This document shows, piece after piece, positions 1-8,538 of a DNA stretch of 64,000 nucleotides (positions within the stretch are counted from its first letter, which is position 1; the number at the start of each line of letters is the position of its first letter). The notes beneath the pieces were generated by a model. That model was not told where the DNA came from. It saw only the letters and a program-made list of their open reading frames with translations, and searched no databases. The translations under genes were made by a program, and so were the position numbers. The DNA lies in assembly GCF_017313225.1 (NCBI RefSeq), contig NZ_JAFLNE010000001.1, positions 310,001 to 374,000 of the forward strand, in the 5' to 3' direction. The DNA is from Allomuricauda sp. CAU 1633. Its GTDB lineage: Bacteria; Bacteroidota; Bacteroidia; Flavobacteriales; Flavobacteriaceae.

Positions 1-280
1 CAAGCACATATTGTTTATCCAGCGAATAGGCTTTGGCCAATTCATAATCCACCACACTGTTGGAGGGGTCCAATTGCTTACATTTCAGCAATAAATCAAT
101 AGCACGATCATAGTTTTGGATGCCTTTTTGCTTGAGCGCCTCAAAGAAGTTTTCCTGAAACTCATCGGTGTATTCTTCTAGGTAAACTTCGGCGCTTTCC
201 TGTTCTTCTTGGGCAATGGTAATGCTATGTGTTGAAACAAACACAGATAAAATTGTCCAAAGAAAAAACTTCTTCTTCAT
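1..280 (-). CDS. TPR-repeat secreted protein, 5' part only
   Basis: The gene starts at the ATG complementary to 278-280 and runs off the left edge, so only about 93 N-terminal residues are visible. The start is hydrophobic (MKKKFFLWTILSVF) and ends in a likely cleavage site after TIAQ, so the product is probably exported. Residues after about 45 (an ALKQKGIQNYDRAIDLLLK-like helix pair, then KCKQLDPSN) look like a tetratricopeptide repeat. In related genomes a TPR protein commonly lies beside the sugar nucleotidyltransferase found here downstream of position 801; I infer the same locus. Function is unknown beyond a protein-binding scaffold. Confidence 0.7.
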   Translation of the reverse strand, partial: MKKKFFLWTILSVFVSTHSITIAQEEQESAEVYLEEYTDEFQENFFEALKQKGIQNYDRAIDLLLKCKQLDPSNSVVDYELAKAYSLDKQYVL

Positions 281-292
281 TTCAAACACTAC

Positions 293-760
293 TTAATTAA
301 AAACCTCATCTAACAATTGAAGCTTTACATAGTTGTCATTTAGACCAATTATTTTATATATACTGGCATAAATGGGGCTTACGTCGTTACCAAAATAGTA
401 TCCTCGCGTTAGTTGATTACTTTGATATTTTAAAGACCATATCTCCTTATTGGGTGTACTTCTCATAGAACTTATAGGCTGTGAACCACAAATCCACCCA
501 GAATACTTTTTTATGTGACTCGTACAGATTATTGAATCCTGTCCGATTTGAAAAGTGTAGATTGTTTTTAAATCTTCTTCTGATAATGTTTCGGTAAAAC
601 TTGGTTTTCTAAGTATTAATTGTTTGATAGTAGATTCTTTGTCCGAGATGACCCAATCATCAAAAAGAAAATTCAAATTCACTTTTTCTTGGGCATAACT
701 AGGACAGCATGTCAGCACGGACACAACCACGCATATCCAAAGAAGAAACTTTCCATTCAT
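293..760 (-). CDS. Small secreted hypothetical protein
   Basis: This 155-residue protein has a clear signal peptide: MNGKFLLWICVVVSVLTCC followed by PSYAQ and a predicted cut before EKVNL. The mature part contains a DDWVISDKES stretch near the N-terminus and three cysteines (CTSH, WICG). The pattern is loosely like the lipocalin-like proteins common in flavobacteria, but I do not recognise the family with confidence. It lies 12 bases upstream of the TPR gene that ends the window, in the same direction, so the two are probably co-transcribed. The bases just upstream of and at the start of both genes look alike, which could reflect a duplicated leader. Confidence 0.6.
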   Translation of the reverse strand: MNGKFLLWICVVVSVLTCCPSYAQEKVNLNFLFDDWVISDKESTIKQLILRKPSFTETLSEEDLKTIYTFQIGQDSIICTSHIKKYSGWICGSQPISSMRSTPNKEIWSLKYQSNQLTRGYYFGNDVSPIYASIYKIIGLNDNYVKLQLLDEVFN

Positions 761-800
761 ACCATCTCAAACATCAATCATCACATCAAAAAACAGTCCA

Positions 801-1817
801 TTATTCCAAAACGGAATAATCCCCAATGCTTATAGTTTCAAAATTACCATTAAAAACAACATGATTGCCGATCATGGCATTATCCAGATTGGCGTTGTAT
901 ATTTTACTGTTGCTTTGAATAAGACTGTTTTTAATAGTGGAATTCTCCAAAACAGTATTGGATCCCACAGAAACATACGGTCCGACCGTTGTATTTTTGA
1001 TCACTACATTCTCCCCAATGAAACAAGGTTCAATAATATTTGCGTTTTCTTGTTTTATTGATGCGGCTATCAAATTTTCCCCGTCTTTTTCCAAGAAATC
1101 CAACATCCGCTGATTGGTCTCCACGGTCACATCTTTGTTCCCGCAATCCATCCATTCATCCACTTTACCGGGAACAAATTTCATGCCCTTTTCCATCATC
1201 CGCTTTATACCATCATTGATTTGGTATTCTCCACCATGGGTAATCTCGTTGTCCAATACATATTGAAGCTCATTTTTAAGGACGCCCACATCTTTGAAGT
1301 AGTAGATTCCTATCACCGCTAAATCAGATACAAACTCTTTAGGCTTTTCCACGAGTTCCACAATCTGGTTTTGTTCGCTCAATTTGACCACACCATACGC
1401 TTCTGGATTTTTAACCTGTTTTACCCAAATAACACTGTCGGCAGACTTATCCAGATCAAAATCAGCTCGAATCAATGTGTCCGCATAAGCGATTACCGCA
1501 GGGCCACTCAGCGATTCCTTGGCGCTCATAATGGCATGTCCGGTACCCAAGGGCTGGTCTTGTCTATAAATTGAACCTTTTGCACCTAGCTCTTCCGCCA
1601 ATTGCATCAAGCTTTCCACAACATCATCGCCAAAAAAAGCTGGATCACCCAGAATAAAGGCGACTTCATCGATAGGCTCGCCCAACACTTTGGCAATGTC
1701 ACTCACCAAACGATGCACAATGGGTTTCCCTGCAACGGGAATGAGTGGTTTTGGGATGGTTAGCGTATGAGGTCTCAATCGGGAGCCTCTTCCCGCCATG
1801 GGTACGATTATTTTCAT
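801..1817 (-). CDS. Sugar-phosphate nucleotidyltransferase
   Basis: The protein (338 residues) transfers a nucleotidyl group to a sugar phosphate to form an activated NDP-sugar. The N-terminal half is a classic nucleotidyltransferase fold with the signature MAGRGSRLRPHTLTIPKPL, in which the GxGxRLxP loop and lysine bind NTP. A second motif, GGEYQINDG, lies near residue 200. Residues 255-335 form a left-handed beta helix of hexapeptide type (IGENVVI, VGPYVSVG, IGNHVVF). This arrangement is that of GlmU/RfbA-like enzymes, but the sugar cannot be told from sequence. It sits in a minus-strand group with dut and a flippase, which suggests cell-envelope sugar metabolism. Confidence 0.9.
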   Translation of the reverse strand: MKIIVPMAGRGSRLRPHTLTIPKPLIPVAGKPIVHRLVSDIAKVLGEPIDEVAFILGDPAFFGDDVVESLMQLAEELGAKGSIYRQDQPLGTGHAIMSAKESLSGPAVIAYADTLIRADFDLDKSADSVIWVKQVKNPEAYGVVKLSEQNQIVELVEKPKEFVSDLAVIGIYYFKDVGVLKNELQYVLDNEITHGGEYQINDGIKRMMEKGMKFVPGKVDEWMDCGNKDVTVETNQRMLDFLEKDGENLIAASIKQENANIIEPCFIGENVVIKNTTVGPYVSVGSNTVLENSTIKNSLIQSNSKIYNANLDNAMIGNHVVFNGNFETISIGDYSVLE

Positions 1818-1824
1818 AAGTCAC

Positions 1825-1844
1825 ACACCTGCGCAGGCAGGTGT
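1825..1844. repeat. Palindromic repeat, left flank of GIY-YIG remnant
   Basis: A perfect 7-base inverted repeat (ACACCTG at 1825-1831, CAGGTGT at 1838-1844) encloses a second perfect palindrome CCTGCGCAGG. It resembles the CCTGC...GCAGG palindromes dispersed in many flavobacterial genomes and has a partner at 2268-2285 on the other side of the GIY-YIG pseudogene. Confidence 0.65.
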
Positions 1845-1890
1845 CTCTTTTTTGTAGTTAAACTTTTATTCTCCCTTGGTCTATCAAGGT

Positions 1891-2202
1891 TCATCTTATT
1901 CTATTGTAATTCAATTTCCAGTTAAGACTAATATCAACCCAATTAGGATTAAAATCTTCCACTAAATTGATTTTCCATTCTCTCTTCTACTTCTTCAATT
2001 GTTTTTCGCGTTTTAGGGCCTCCTACACATTTTCAAACTTTTCAAAATACATTAATTTGTCACAATTGTATTTAGCTGTAAAAGACTGTGGATAGACTTT
2101 TAACTTATGCTCTTTCACTCTTTCGTCAAGATTATCCGTAATGCCAATATAAAGCACTCCATTTGGTTTATTGCTCATTATATAAACATTCCAAAGCTTC
2201 AT
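1891..2202 (-). pseudogene. GIY-YIG endonuclease gene with two in-frame amber stops
   Basis: From the ATG at 2202 the frame reads a single-domain GIY-YIG nuclease: MKLWNVYIMSNKPNGVLYIG, then a D-ER-KEHK helix and FTAKYNCDKLMYFEKFENV. A TAG at 2023-2025 then interrupts it. The same frame continues as EALKREKQLKK, a second TAG, then KREWKINLVEDFNPNWVDIS, ending at a TGA at 1891. This is the full length of the family (about 100 residues), and the second TAG sits where the family normally has tryptophan (KKWKREWK), a one-base change from TGG. No frameshift is needed. Small GIY-YIG genes of this group are often multicopy in flavobacteria. The gene interrupts the spacing between dut and the nucleotidyltransferase. 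Confidence 0.85.
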
Positions 2203-2267
2203 AATTTCAATGGTGTTTGCGCAACTTTTTCTCTGAAGATTTTGTTCAGCATCTTTTCCCAAAGAGA

Positions 2268-2285
2268 TTCCTGCCTTCGCAGGAA
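2268..2285. repeat. Palindromic repeat, right flank of GIY-YIG remnant
   Basis: A perfect inverted repeat with 7-base arms TTCCTGC and GCAGGAA around the loop CTTC. It lies four bases from the dut stop codon and 65 bases upstream of the GIY-YIG start. The core CCTGC...GCAGG is shared with the palindrome at 1825-1844. There is no T-run on the dut-downstream side, so it is not a convincing terminator. Confidence 0.65.
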
Positions 2286-2288
2286 ATA

Positions 2289-2723
2289 TTATTTGGTCCC
2301 TGTGCTGCCAAATCCACCAGCACCTCTATCGGTTTCTGAAAGGGATTCCACTTCTTCCCATTCGGCTCGTTCATGTTTGGCAATGACCATTTGGGCTATG
2401 CGTTCACCATTCGCTACAGTGAATTCTTCAGAGGAAAGGTTTACCAGAATCACGCCTACTTCTCCACGATAATCCGCATCGATGGTGCCGGGCGCATTCA
2501 GTACAGAGATGCCCTTCTTCGCTGCCAACCCGCTCCGTGGTCGTACCTGGGCCTCATAGCCAATAGGCAATTCCATAAAAATTCCTGTGGGGACAATGGC
2601 CCGCTCCAAGGGTTTTAATACAATAGGGGAATCAATATTTGCCCTTAAATCCATTCCAGCCGAAGCCAAAGTCTCATAATGAGGCATTTTATGGCTTGAC
2701 TTATTGATGATCTTAATCTTCAC
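2289..2723 (-). CDS. dut: dUTP diphosphatase
   Basis: The enzyme hydrolyses dUTP to dUMP and pyrophosphate, which keeps uracil out of DNA and supplies dUMP for dTMP synthesis. All five motifs of the trimeric dUTPase family are present in 144 residues: ASAGMDLRA (1), [12 protein letters not shown] (2), [13 protein letters not shown] with the catalytic Asp (3), GERIAQMV (4) and the C-terminal [10 protein letters not shown] arm (5). The length is normal. Its start overlaps the end of the flippase gene by 11 bases in another frame, so it is probably translationally coupled to it. Confidence 0.97.
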   Translation of the reverse strand: MKIKIINKSSHKMPHYETLASAGMDLRANIDSPIVLKPLERAIVPTGIFMELPIGYEAQVRPRSGLAAKKGISVLNAPGTIDADYRGEVGVILVNLSSEEFTVANGERIAQMVIAKHERAEWEEVESLSETDRGAGGFGSTGTK

Positions 2724-4182
2724 GCTTTAAAAATATGCTTCTTAAATTATCTCCTTCCATTCTGTAAATCAATCCCAAAAATAACAAAAGAAGTAGGCTG
2801 CCCGCTATTAAATTTCTATTAAAAACGTAGAAGGATAGGGCAGAAAAGAGAATTGAAACAGCAAGGTAGAACACTATTTTCCGCATGTTGTAGGGTACGG
2901 GGTAGTATTTTCTTCCGAAGAAATAGGACAGGAGCATCATGCTTCCATAAGCCGATAGGGTTGCCAGCGCTGAAGCCATATAGCCAATTTTTGGAATGAG
3001 TCCTACATTGATGACCAAAGTAATCAAAGCACCTATGGATGAAATATAGGCTCCAAACTTGGTTTGGTCCGTTACTTTGTACCATACGGACAGATTGTGG
3101 TAAATGCCCAAACAAAAACTACCCAATAGAATGATGGGAACCACATCTAATGCTTCCCGATATATAGAACTCCCCAACAAAATCTTGGCCAATACATCTA
3201 CGAACACCACTACTCCCAATAGGATGATGCTTCCCAGAATTACAAAGTAATTGGTAATCTGGGCATAGGTTTTTTGCGGTTTTTCGGTTTTGGCATGACT
3301 GAAGAAAAAGGGTTCCACCCCCATTCGGAAGGCCGTTCCGAACAGGGTCATAAAAAGGGCAAGTTTATAGCATGCGCTATATTTACCTACTTCGGCCTCT
3401 GCAATATCACTGGGTAGCATTTCTGTCAATAAAATTTTATCAAAAACCTCATTGATGGTAAAGGCCACACCCGCCAGCATTACAGGACCGGCATATTTTA
3501 GCATCTGTTTCCAAAGAACAGTATCAAATTGGTAAGTCACTTTAAAGTACGAAGGCAATAAAATCAATAGCGTAATGCCGCTAGCAATTACGTTTGCCAG
3601 TAATACATAGTGAATTTCCCAGTCTGGTTTATAAATGGCTTGGAAGAACCCCGATTCAGCTTCTTGGGCCATTTTGGGCAACGCAAGAAGAAAGAAAACA
3701 TTTAACGCTACATTGATAGCCACATTGACCGTTTTCAGTATCGCATATTTCATCGGCTTTTCCTGTGCGCGTAACAAGGCAAACGGAATAATGACCAAGG
3801 CATCCAACACCAAAATATAGGTGGTGAACTTAAGGTAATCGGCATTAATATTGGTTACTTGGGACAGCCATTCTTTCAAGGACAGCGCAATTATCAAAAA
3901 CAAAAGGGATGAGGCTAAAAGGGATATTAACGAAGTGGATACTATCCTTTTTTTGTCGTCTGTTTTATGATAGAACCGAAAAAAAGCAGTTTCCATACCA
4001 TAGGCCAAAAAGACATTGAAAATGGCAATCCACGAGTAAATGTTGGTGTATTGCCCATATCCTGCCGCATTCTCAAAAACCGAAGTGTAGAGGGGCAGTA
4101 ATAAAAAGGAAATGACCCGTGGCATCACCGTGGCCAGGCCATAGATAAAAGTCTGTTTAAAAAGCCTTTTAAGTGGGTTCAA
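2713..4182 (-). CDS. Polysaccharide flippase (MOP superfamily)
   Basis: A 489-residue integral membrane protein with about 14 hydrophobic segments and the start [19 protein letters not shown], typical of Wzx/RfbX-type lipid-linked oligosaccharide flippases of the MOP superfamily. It would move a lipid-linked glycan across the inner membrane. The substrate is not predictable. It is upstream of dut (11-base overlap) and of the nucleotidyltransferase, a gene order I associate with flavobacterial genomes generally, so this is probably a core envelope gene and not part of the large polysaccharide locus at 31-52 kb, which has its own flippase. Confidence 0.88.
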   Translation of the reverse strand: MNPLKRLFKQTFIYGLATVMPRVISFLLLPLYTSVFENAAGYGQYTNIYSWIAIFNVFLAYGMETAFFRFYHKTDDKKRIVSTSLISLLASSLLFLIIALSLKEWLSQVTNINADYLKFTTYILVLDALVIIPFALLRAQEKPMKYAILKTVNVAINVALNVFFLLALPKMAQEAESGFFQAIYKPDWEIHYVLLANVIASGITLLILLPSYFKVTYQFDTVLWKQMLKYAGPVMLAGVAFTINEVFDKILLTEMLPSDIAEAEVGKYSACYKLALFMTLFGTAFRMGVEPFFFSHAKTEKPQKTYAQITNYFVILGSIILLGVVVFVDVLAKILLGSSIYREALDVVPIILLGSFCLGIYHNLSVWYKVTDQTKFGAYISSIGALITLVINVGLIPKIGYMASALATLSAYGSMMLLSYFFGRKYYPVPYNMRKIVFYLAVSILFSALSFYVFNRNLIAGSLLLLLFLGLIYRMEGDNLRSIFLKRED

Positions 4183-4270
4183 TAGGTGTGTTCTCTTTTA
4201 TAACCTTTGATTGGTGCCCACAAGTTACATAAAACGCTTTAGTCCAAATACTGTAAAAAGATATGTGGAC

Positions 4271-4295
4271 AAAAAAAGCCGCTAAATAAGCGGCT
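4271..4295 (-). terminator. Rho-independent terminator of the ATP synthase operon
   Basis: The stem AGCCGCT (4277-4283) pairs perfectly with AGCGGCT (4289-4295) around a five-base loop. Read on the minus strand it is followed by a run of seven T (4271-4277). It lies 26 bases beyond the atpG stop codon, in the right place to end the operon. Confidence 0.88.
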
Positions 4296-4320
4296 TTTAT
4301 ATACTATTTATGTAATTGTA

Positions 4321-5181
4321 TTAATTGTTGAGTGCTTCCGCACCACCAACGATCTCAAGGATTTCATTGGTAATGGCAGCTTGACGCGCTTTGTTGTACG
4401 TCAATTTTAATTGAGACCGTAACTCTGCGGCATTGTCCGTTGCTTTGTGCATGGCCGTCATACGCGCACCGTGCTCACTGGCAAAGGAGTCCCGGATAGC
4501 CTTGTACAATTGGGTCTTCAATGATTTTGGAATCAATTGTTCCACAATCTCGGCTTTTGAAGGCTCAAAAATGTAGTCGGAAACATTGGACCCATTCTCC
4601 TCAGAAATGGCTATAGGCAAAAACTGCTCCGTCATTACAATCTGCGTAGCTGCGTTCTTGAACTTGTTGTACACCAAGTCGATTCGGTCATACTTGCCTT
4701 CGGTAAATTGATCCATCAGAAACTGGGCAATCTCAGCAACGTTATCAAAAGTTAAATCATCATAAACATCACTGTGGTTGGCCACGATGGTATTCTTTTT
4801 ACGAAGAATATCGTTGGCCTTCTTTCCAATGGTCACAAAATCCACCTGCTTTCCAGCGTAGGTTTGCCCTACCAAAGTCCGGCTTTGTTTGATGATGTTG
4901 GAATTGAACGCTCCGCACAAACCACGGTTGGAAGTGATAGCCACCACCAAAACCTTGTTTATAGGTCTGCTGTCCGCAAATGCACTTCCAGCGTCACCAT
5001 CCAAACTGGCACTAAGCCCTTGCAACAACTCGGTAAGTTTGTCTGCATAAGGACGCATGGCCGTGATGGCATCCTGGGCCTTCTTCAACTTGGCAGCAGA
5101 AACCATTTTCATGGCACTGGTAATCTGCATCGTTGAAGAGATGGATGATATCCTATTCCGTATTTCCTTTAGATTCGCCAT
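4321..5181 (-). CDS. atpG: F1Fo ATP synthase gamma subunit
   Basis: This is the central rotor shaft of F1. The 286-residue protein has the two diagnostic ends: the N-terminal coiled coil (RNRISSISSTMQITSAMKMV) and the C-terminal coil (ARMTAMHKATDNA, TYNKARQAAITNEI). Length and both helices are normal. It is the last gene of the operon, followed by a strong terminator. Its 5' leader has been replaced: only 8 bases separate its ATG from the inverted repeat at 5190-5220, so any ribosome-binding site now lies in or next to that repeat. Confidence 0.97.
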   Translation of the reverse strand: MANLKEIRNRISSISSTMQITSAMKMVSAAKLKKAQDAITAMRPYADKLTELLQGLSASLDGDAGSAFADSRPINKVLVVAITSNRGLCGAFNSNIIKQSRTLVGQTYAGKQVDFVTIGKKANDILRKKNTIVANHSDVYDDLTFDNVAEIAQFLMDQFTEGKYDRIDLVYNKFKNAATQIVMTEQFLPIAISEENGSNVSDYIFEPSKAEIVEQLIPKSLKTQLYKAIRDSFASEHGARMTAMHKATDNAAELRSQLKLTYNKARQAAITNEILEIVGGAEALNN

Positions 5182-5189
5182 TTGTTATA

Positions 5190-5478
5190 GTTATGGGTTA
5201 GGAGTGATGAGTTACGAGTTTTTGATAATAGCAACTAGAATACGCATTAACTCTTCACACTTTTCCATTAAATCTTTTGTGCTAACCCCTCTTTGTGCTT
5301 CCCTAGTATTTGCTCCTATACTCGTTCCACTCCTTAACAATTGAGAAGCTATCTCAAAATCTTTATTGTTCTTTAGCACATCACAGTAATGGACAATTTC
5401 ACATGCAAACTGAAAACTTTTTATCCTTATGGGACTACTTTCCAATTTACTCATAACCCATCACTCTGAACTCTTAAC
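5190..5478. mobile_element. 289-bp inverted-repeat element carrying a four-helix-bundle ORF
   Basis: Two 31-base imperfect terminal inverted repeats, 5190-5220 and 5448-5478, match at 24 of 31 positions when one is reverse-complemented. They enclose a small ORF of the 23S-intervening-sequence / four-helix-bundle family. The element fills exactly the space between the atpA stop codon (which abuts the right repeat at 5479) and the atpG start (8 bases beyond the left repeat). Neither repeat is part of a gene needed by the synthase. No transposase is present, so mobility would have to be supplied elsewhere. No clear target-site duplication was seen. The mobile status is inferred. Confidence 0.55.
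5212..5454 (-). CDS. Four-helix-bundle (23S IVS-like) protein, internally shortened
   Basis: The 80-residue product matches the start of the four-helix-bundle family first known from 23S rRNA intervening sequences: SFQFACEIVHYCDVLKN, ASQLLRSGTSIGANTREAQ. It then jumps straight from AQRGVS to the family's C-terminal helix (KCEELMRILVAIIKNS). Members are normally about 115-120 residues, and the third helix (KKDF-KLSIALKEA-ETxYW type, about 35 residues) is absent with no frameshift, which indicates an internal deletion of about 100 bases. The stop codon lies inside the left terminal repeat. It probably does not fold as the usual bundle. The family's function is unclear; a relative (Avd) serves diversity-generating retroelements, but no such system is here. 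Confidence 0.65.
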   Translation of the reverse strand: MSKLESSPIRIKSFQFACEIVHYCDVLKNNKDFEIASQLLRSGTSIGANTREAQRGVSTKDLMEKCEELMRILVAIIKNS

Positions 5479-7056
5479 TTATTTATACTTGCTTGAAAGG
5501 TCTTTAGCAACGGCAGTCAACGTATCAGTAACCTCATCGGTTAATTTACCAGCCTTTAGGCTATCCAATACGCCTCTGTGCTTTGCATTCAAGAACTCCA
5601 AGTAATCTCTTTCAAATTCCTTTACTTTGTCCACGGGAACATCACGCAACAAGTTCTTGGAACCTGCAAAGATGATGGCCACCTGGTCTTCAACGGTGAA
5701 AGGATCGTTCTGACCTTGTTTCAAGATTTCCACGTTTCTACGTCCTTTTTCAATGACGTTCAAGGTAGCGGCATCCAAATCGGAACCGAACTTGGCAAAA
5801 GCTTCCAATTCACGGAACTGGGCTTGGTCCAATTTCAAGGTACCGGCCACTTTCTTCATAGATTTTATCTGCGCAGAACCACCTACACGAGATACAGAAA
5901 TACCCACGTTGATCGCAGGACGCACCCCTTGGTTGAACAAATCTTGCTCCAAGAATATCTGACCATCGGTAATGGAAATTACGTTGGTTGGGATATACGC
6001 TGATACGTCACCTGCTTGAGTTTCAATAATAGGCAATGCTGTCAATGAACCTCCCCCTTTTACCATTGGTTTCAACACCTCTGGAAGGTCGTTCATGTTT
6101 TTTGCAATCTCATCATCCCCAATCACTTTTGCAGCACGCTCCAACAATCTTGAGTGCAGGTAGAAAACGTCACCAGGGTAAGCTTCACGTCCTGGAGGTC
6201 TACGCAACAACAAGGATACTTCACGATAGGCAACCGCTTGTTTTGACAAATCATCATAGATGATCAAAGCAGGACGACCTGTATCCCTGAAGTACTCCCC
6301 AATCGCTGCACCAGCAAAAGGCGCATATACCTGCATAGGAGCAGGGTCAGATGCGTTGGCCGCCACGATAGTGGTGTACGCCAAAGCTCCCCTGTCTTCC
6401 AACGTCTTGGCAATGGCAGCAACCGTAGATGCTTTCTGACCAACGGCTACGTAAATACAGTAAACGGGTTCACCCGCATCGTAAAATTCTTTCTGGTTCA
6501 AGATGGTATCGATACAAACGGTGGTTTTACCTGTTTGTTTATCACCAATAACCAACTCCCGTTGTCCACGACCTACTGGAATCATAGCGTCTATCGCCTT
6601 GATACCGGTCTGCAAAGGTTCGTTTACAGGTTGTCTAAAAATTACACCAGGAGCTTTGCGCTCCAAGGGCATTTCATAGGTTTCGCCAGCGATAGGTCCT
6701 TTGCCATCGATAGGGTTACCCAAGGTATCCACCACACGGCCCACAATTCCTTCACCCACTTTAATGGATGCGATACGTTGTGTTCTTTTTACGGTAGCTC
6801 CTTCCACAATTTCCTTGGTTGGACCCAACAAAACCACACCTACGTTATCTTCCTCAAGGTTAAGAACGATACCTTCCATGCCACCATCAAACTCCACAAG
6901 CTCCCCGTACTGGGCATTGGAAAGTCCGTAAACACGGGCAATACCATCCCCCACTTGCAATACGGTACCTACTTCATCCAAAGAAGCGGTAGCCTCAAAA
7001 CCTGATAACTGTTTTTTCAAAATTGCTGATACCTCAGCGGCTTTTACTCCTGCCAT
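5479..7056 (-). CDS. atpA: F1Fo ATP synthase alpha subunit
   Basis: The non-catalytic nucleotide-binding subunit of F1, 525 residues. Visible features are the N-terminal beta barrel ([17 protein letters not shown]), Walker A ([14 protein letters not shown]), the alpha/beta signature region near [20 protein letters not shown], and [17 protein letters not shown]. Length is slightly above the 500-515 common elsewhere but usual for Bacteroidota. It is 2 bases downstream of atpH. Downstream of its stop codon the inverted-repeat element begins immediately, separating it from atpG. Confidence 0.98.
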   Translation of the reverse strand: MAGVKAAEVSAILKKQLSGFEATASLDEVGTVLQVGDGIARVYGLSNAQYGELVEFDGGMEGIVLNLEEDNVGVVLLGPTKEIVEGATVKRTQRIASIKVGEGIVGRVVDTLGNPIDGKGPIAGETYEMPLERKAPGVIFRQPVNEPLQTGIKAIDAMIPVGRGQRELVIGDKQTGKTTVCIDTILNQKEFYDAGEPVYCIYVAVGQKASTVAAIAKTLEDRGALAYTTIVAANASDPAPMQVYAPFAGAAIGEYFRDTGRPALIIYDDLSKQAVAYREVSLLLRRPPGREAYPGDVFYLHSRLLERAAKVIGDDEIAKNMNDLPEVLKPMVKGGGSLTALPIIETQAGDVSAYIPTNVISITDGQIFLEQDLFNQGVRPAINVGISVSRVGGSAQIKSMKKVAGTLKLDQAQFRELEAFAKFGSDLDAATLNVIEKGRRNVEILKQGQNDPFTVEDQVAIIFAGSKNLLRDVPVDKVKEFERDYLEFLNAKHRGVLDSLKAGKLTDEVTDTLTAVAKDLSSKYK

Positions 7057-7058
7057 TT

Positions 7059-7598
7059 TTATAGACTATTTGTAAATTCTCTTTTTAAACTGTTCAATTT
7101 GTTTGCGATGCTGGCATCATACTGTAAATCGCCAACGCGCAATACAAATCCACCAATAATGCTTTCGTCAATCTTGTTCTCTATAGTAACCTTGTTTCCG
7201 GTGATTTTGTTCACTTCGGCCAATATTTTCTTTTCCAAATCAGCGGTCAAAGGGACAGCTGTGGTTACGAAGGCCACATCTTCTCCCTTCAATTTTTCAT
7301 GAAGGATGATGTATTTCAAGGCCACTTCCTGCAACATGGCCACCCTTTTGTTGCTTATCAATGTTTCGATAAGTCCTTTGGTGATTTCCGAAGCATCCTT
7401 GAAAACTGCAAGCAACGCATTTTTCTTCACCTCGCTTTTTACGATAGGACTTTCCAAAAGTTTTTCCAACTCATCACTTTCAGAAATGGTCGCTGAAATA
7501 GTTCGCATATCTTTTTCAACGGCCTCTGCCGCTTTCTTTTCGATAGCGAAATCCAAGGTTGCTTTTGCGTAGCGTATGGCTGCCCTGTTTTGGTTCAT
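7059..7598 (-). CDS. atpH: F1Fo ATP synthase delta subunit
   Basis: The stator protein that joins the top of F1 to the b-subunit stalk; 179 residues, normal for the family. It shows the typical N-terminal six-helix domain ([20 protein letters not shown]) and the C-terminal OSCP/delta signature ([20 protein letters not shown], then LNSLKREF). It is read together with atpF (upstream, 85 bases away) and atpA (2 bases downstream). Confidence 0.96.
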   Translation of the reverse strand: MNQNRAAIRYAKATLDFAIEKKAAEAVEKDMRTISATISESDELEKLLESPIVKSEVKKNALLAVFKDASEITKGLIETLISNKRVAMLQEVALKYIILHEKLKGEDVAFVTTAVPLTADLEKKILAEVNKITGNKVTIENKIDESIIGGFVLRVGDLQYDASIANKLNSLKREFTNSL

Positions 7599-7605
7599 AT
7601 TCTTT

Positions 7606-7678
7606 AGGTTATTGGGTTAATGGTGAAAGGTTAAAGTTGAACTTATTTCGCAACCGCACCTTAGCAAACCAATACCTT
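7606..7678. repeat. Imperfect inverted repeat between atpH and atpF
   Basis: The 85-base gap holds a pair of related inverted arms, about 7606-7625 and 7657-7678, which match at roughly 17 of 21 positions with small gaps. The left arm also resembles the terminal repeat at 5190-5220 (GTTATTGGGTTA against GTTATGGGTTA). It could be an old solo end or empty copy of the same kind of element, or an mRNA hairpin between cistrons. Confidence 0.3.
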
Positions 7679-7683
7679 AATTT

Positions 7684-8184
7684 TTAATTCAATTTGATGT
7701 CGCCCAACATATCATCCACCAACTTCTGTTGCTTCTTCTTGTCGGACAATTCTTCTTTGATGACTTTTTCCGCAATTTCCAAGGAAAGGTTGGCTACTTG
7801 TGCTTTAATATCAGCAACGGCGGCTTTCTTTTCACTTTCGATGGTGGCCTGGGCCTGTTTGATCATTTTATCGCCTTCAACCTTAGCCTGCTCTTTGGCT
7901 TCGGAAACAATGCCTTCTTTAAGCTCCCTGGCTTCTTTCAACAAGGCATCTCGCTCCGCTCTGGCCTCCTTCAACAATTTTTCGCTATCGGCAGTAACGT
8001 TTTGCATTTCCTTTTTGGCAGCATCGGCAGCATCCAAAGCATTCTTGATGCCTTCTTCACGATCATTTACTGCTTTAAGGATAGGTTTCCATGCAAATTT
8101 CCACAAAAGGAACAACAGCAATCCGAACAAAAGGGTTTGCCAAAAAAACAGTCCCAACGAAAACTCTTCCAATAACTTTTCCAT
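7684..8184 (-). CDS. atpF: F1Fo ATP synthase b subunit
   Basis: The peripheral stalk subunit, 166 residues. One N-terminal membrane helix (FSLGLFFWQTLLFGLLLFLL) is followed by a long charged coiled coil rich in Ala, Glu and Lys (AADAAKKEMQNVTADSEKLL, ARAERDALLKEARELKEG) that reaches up to the delta subunit. Length is normal. It lies between atpE and atpH in the usual order. Confidence 0.96.
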   Translation of the reverse strand: MEKLLEEFSLGLFFWQTLLFGLLLFLLWKFAWKPILKAVNDREEGIKNALDAADAAKKEMQNVTADSEKLLKEARAERDALLKEARELKEGIVSEAKEQAKVEGDKMIKQAQATIESEKKAAVADIKAQVANLSLEIAEKVIKEELSDKKKQQKLVDDMLGDIKLN

Positions 8185-8270
8185 ATCTGTACTTTATTCT
8201 TGTGCTTTTAAACTAAAAATGAAGCAAAAGTTGCAACCAACCGTTACAACTTTTGCTCTGGATTTTTTGA

Positions 8271-8468
<198 letters not shown>

Positions 8469-8501
8469 CTAGTTTAAAAATTAAAAATTCAACTTAAAAA
8501 G

Positions 8502-8528
8502 CCACTTCTCGACTACGCTCGAAGTGAC
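8502..8528. repeat. Dispersed palindromic repeat in the atpB-atpE gap
   Basis: The arms CACTTC (8503-8508) and GAAGTG (8521-8526) flank TCGACTACGCTC. On the other strand the core reads CGAGCGTAGTCGAG, a repeat I know as common in intergenic regions of flavobacteria. It would form a hairpin between the atpB and atpE cistrons and could affect mRNA stability and the higher expression of atpE, but that is inference. Confidence 0.55.
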
Positions 8529-8538
8529 AATACTCTTC

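Noticed and set aside
2023..2262. A 79-residue GIY-YIG protein as a working gene.
   Set aside because: It lacks the conserved C-terminal half, which is still readable downstream in the same frame beyond two stop codons; the extra 20 N-terminal residues of the longer frame are not family-like.
5212..5454. Four-helix-bundle ORF as the accessory protein (Avd) of a diversity-generating retroelement, or as a 23S rRNA intervening sequence.
   Set aside because: There is no reverse transcriptase, no template/variable repeat pair and no rRNA gene in the window.
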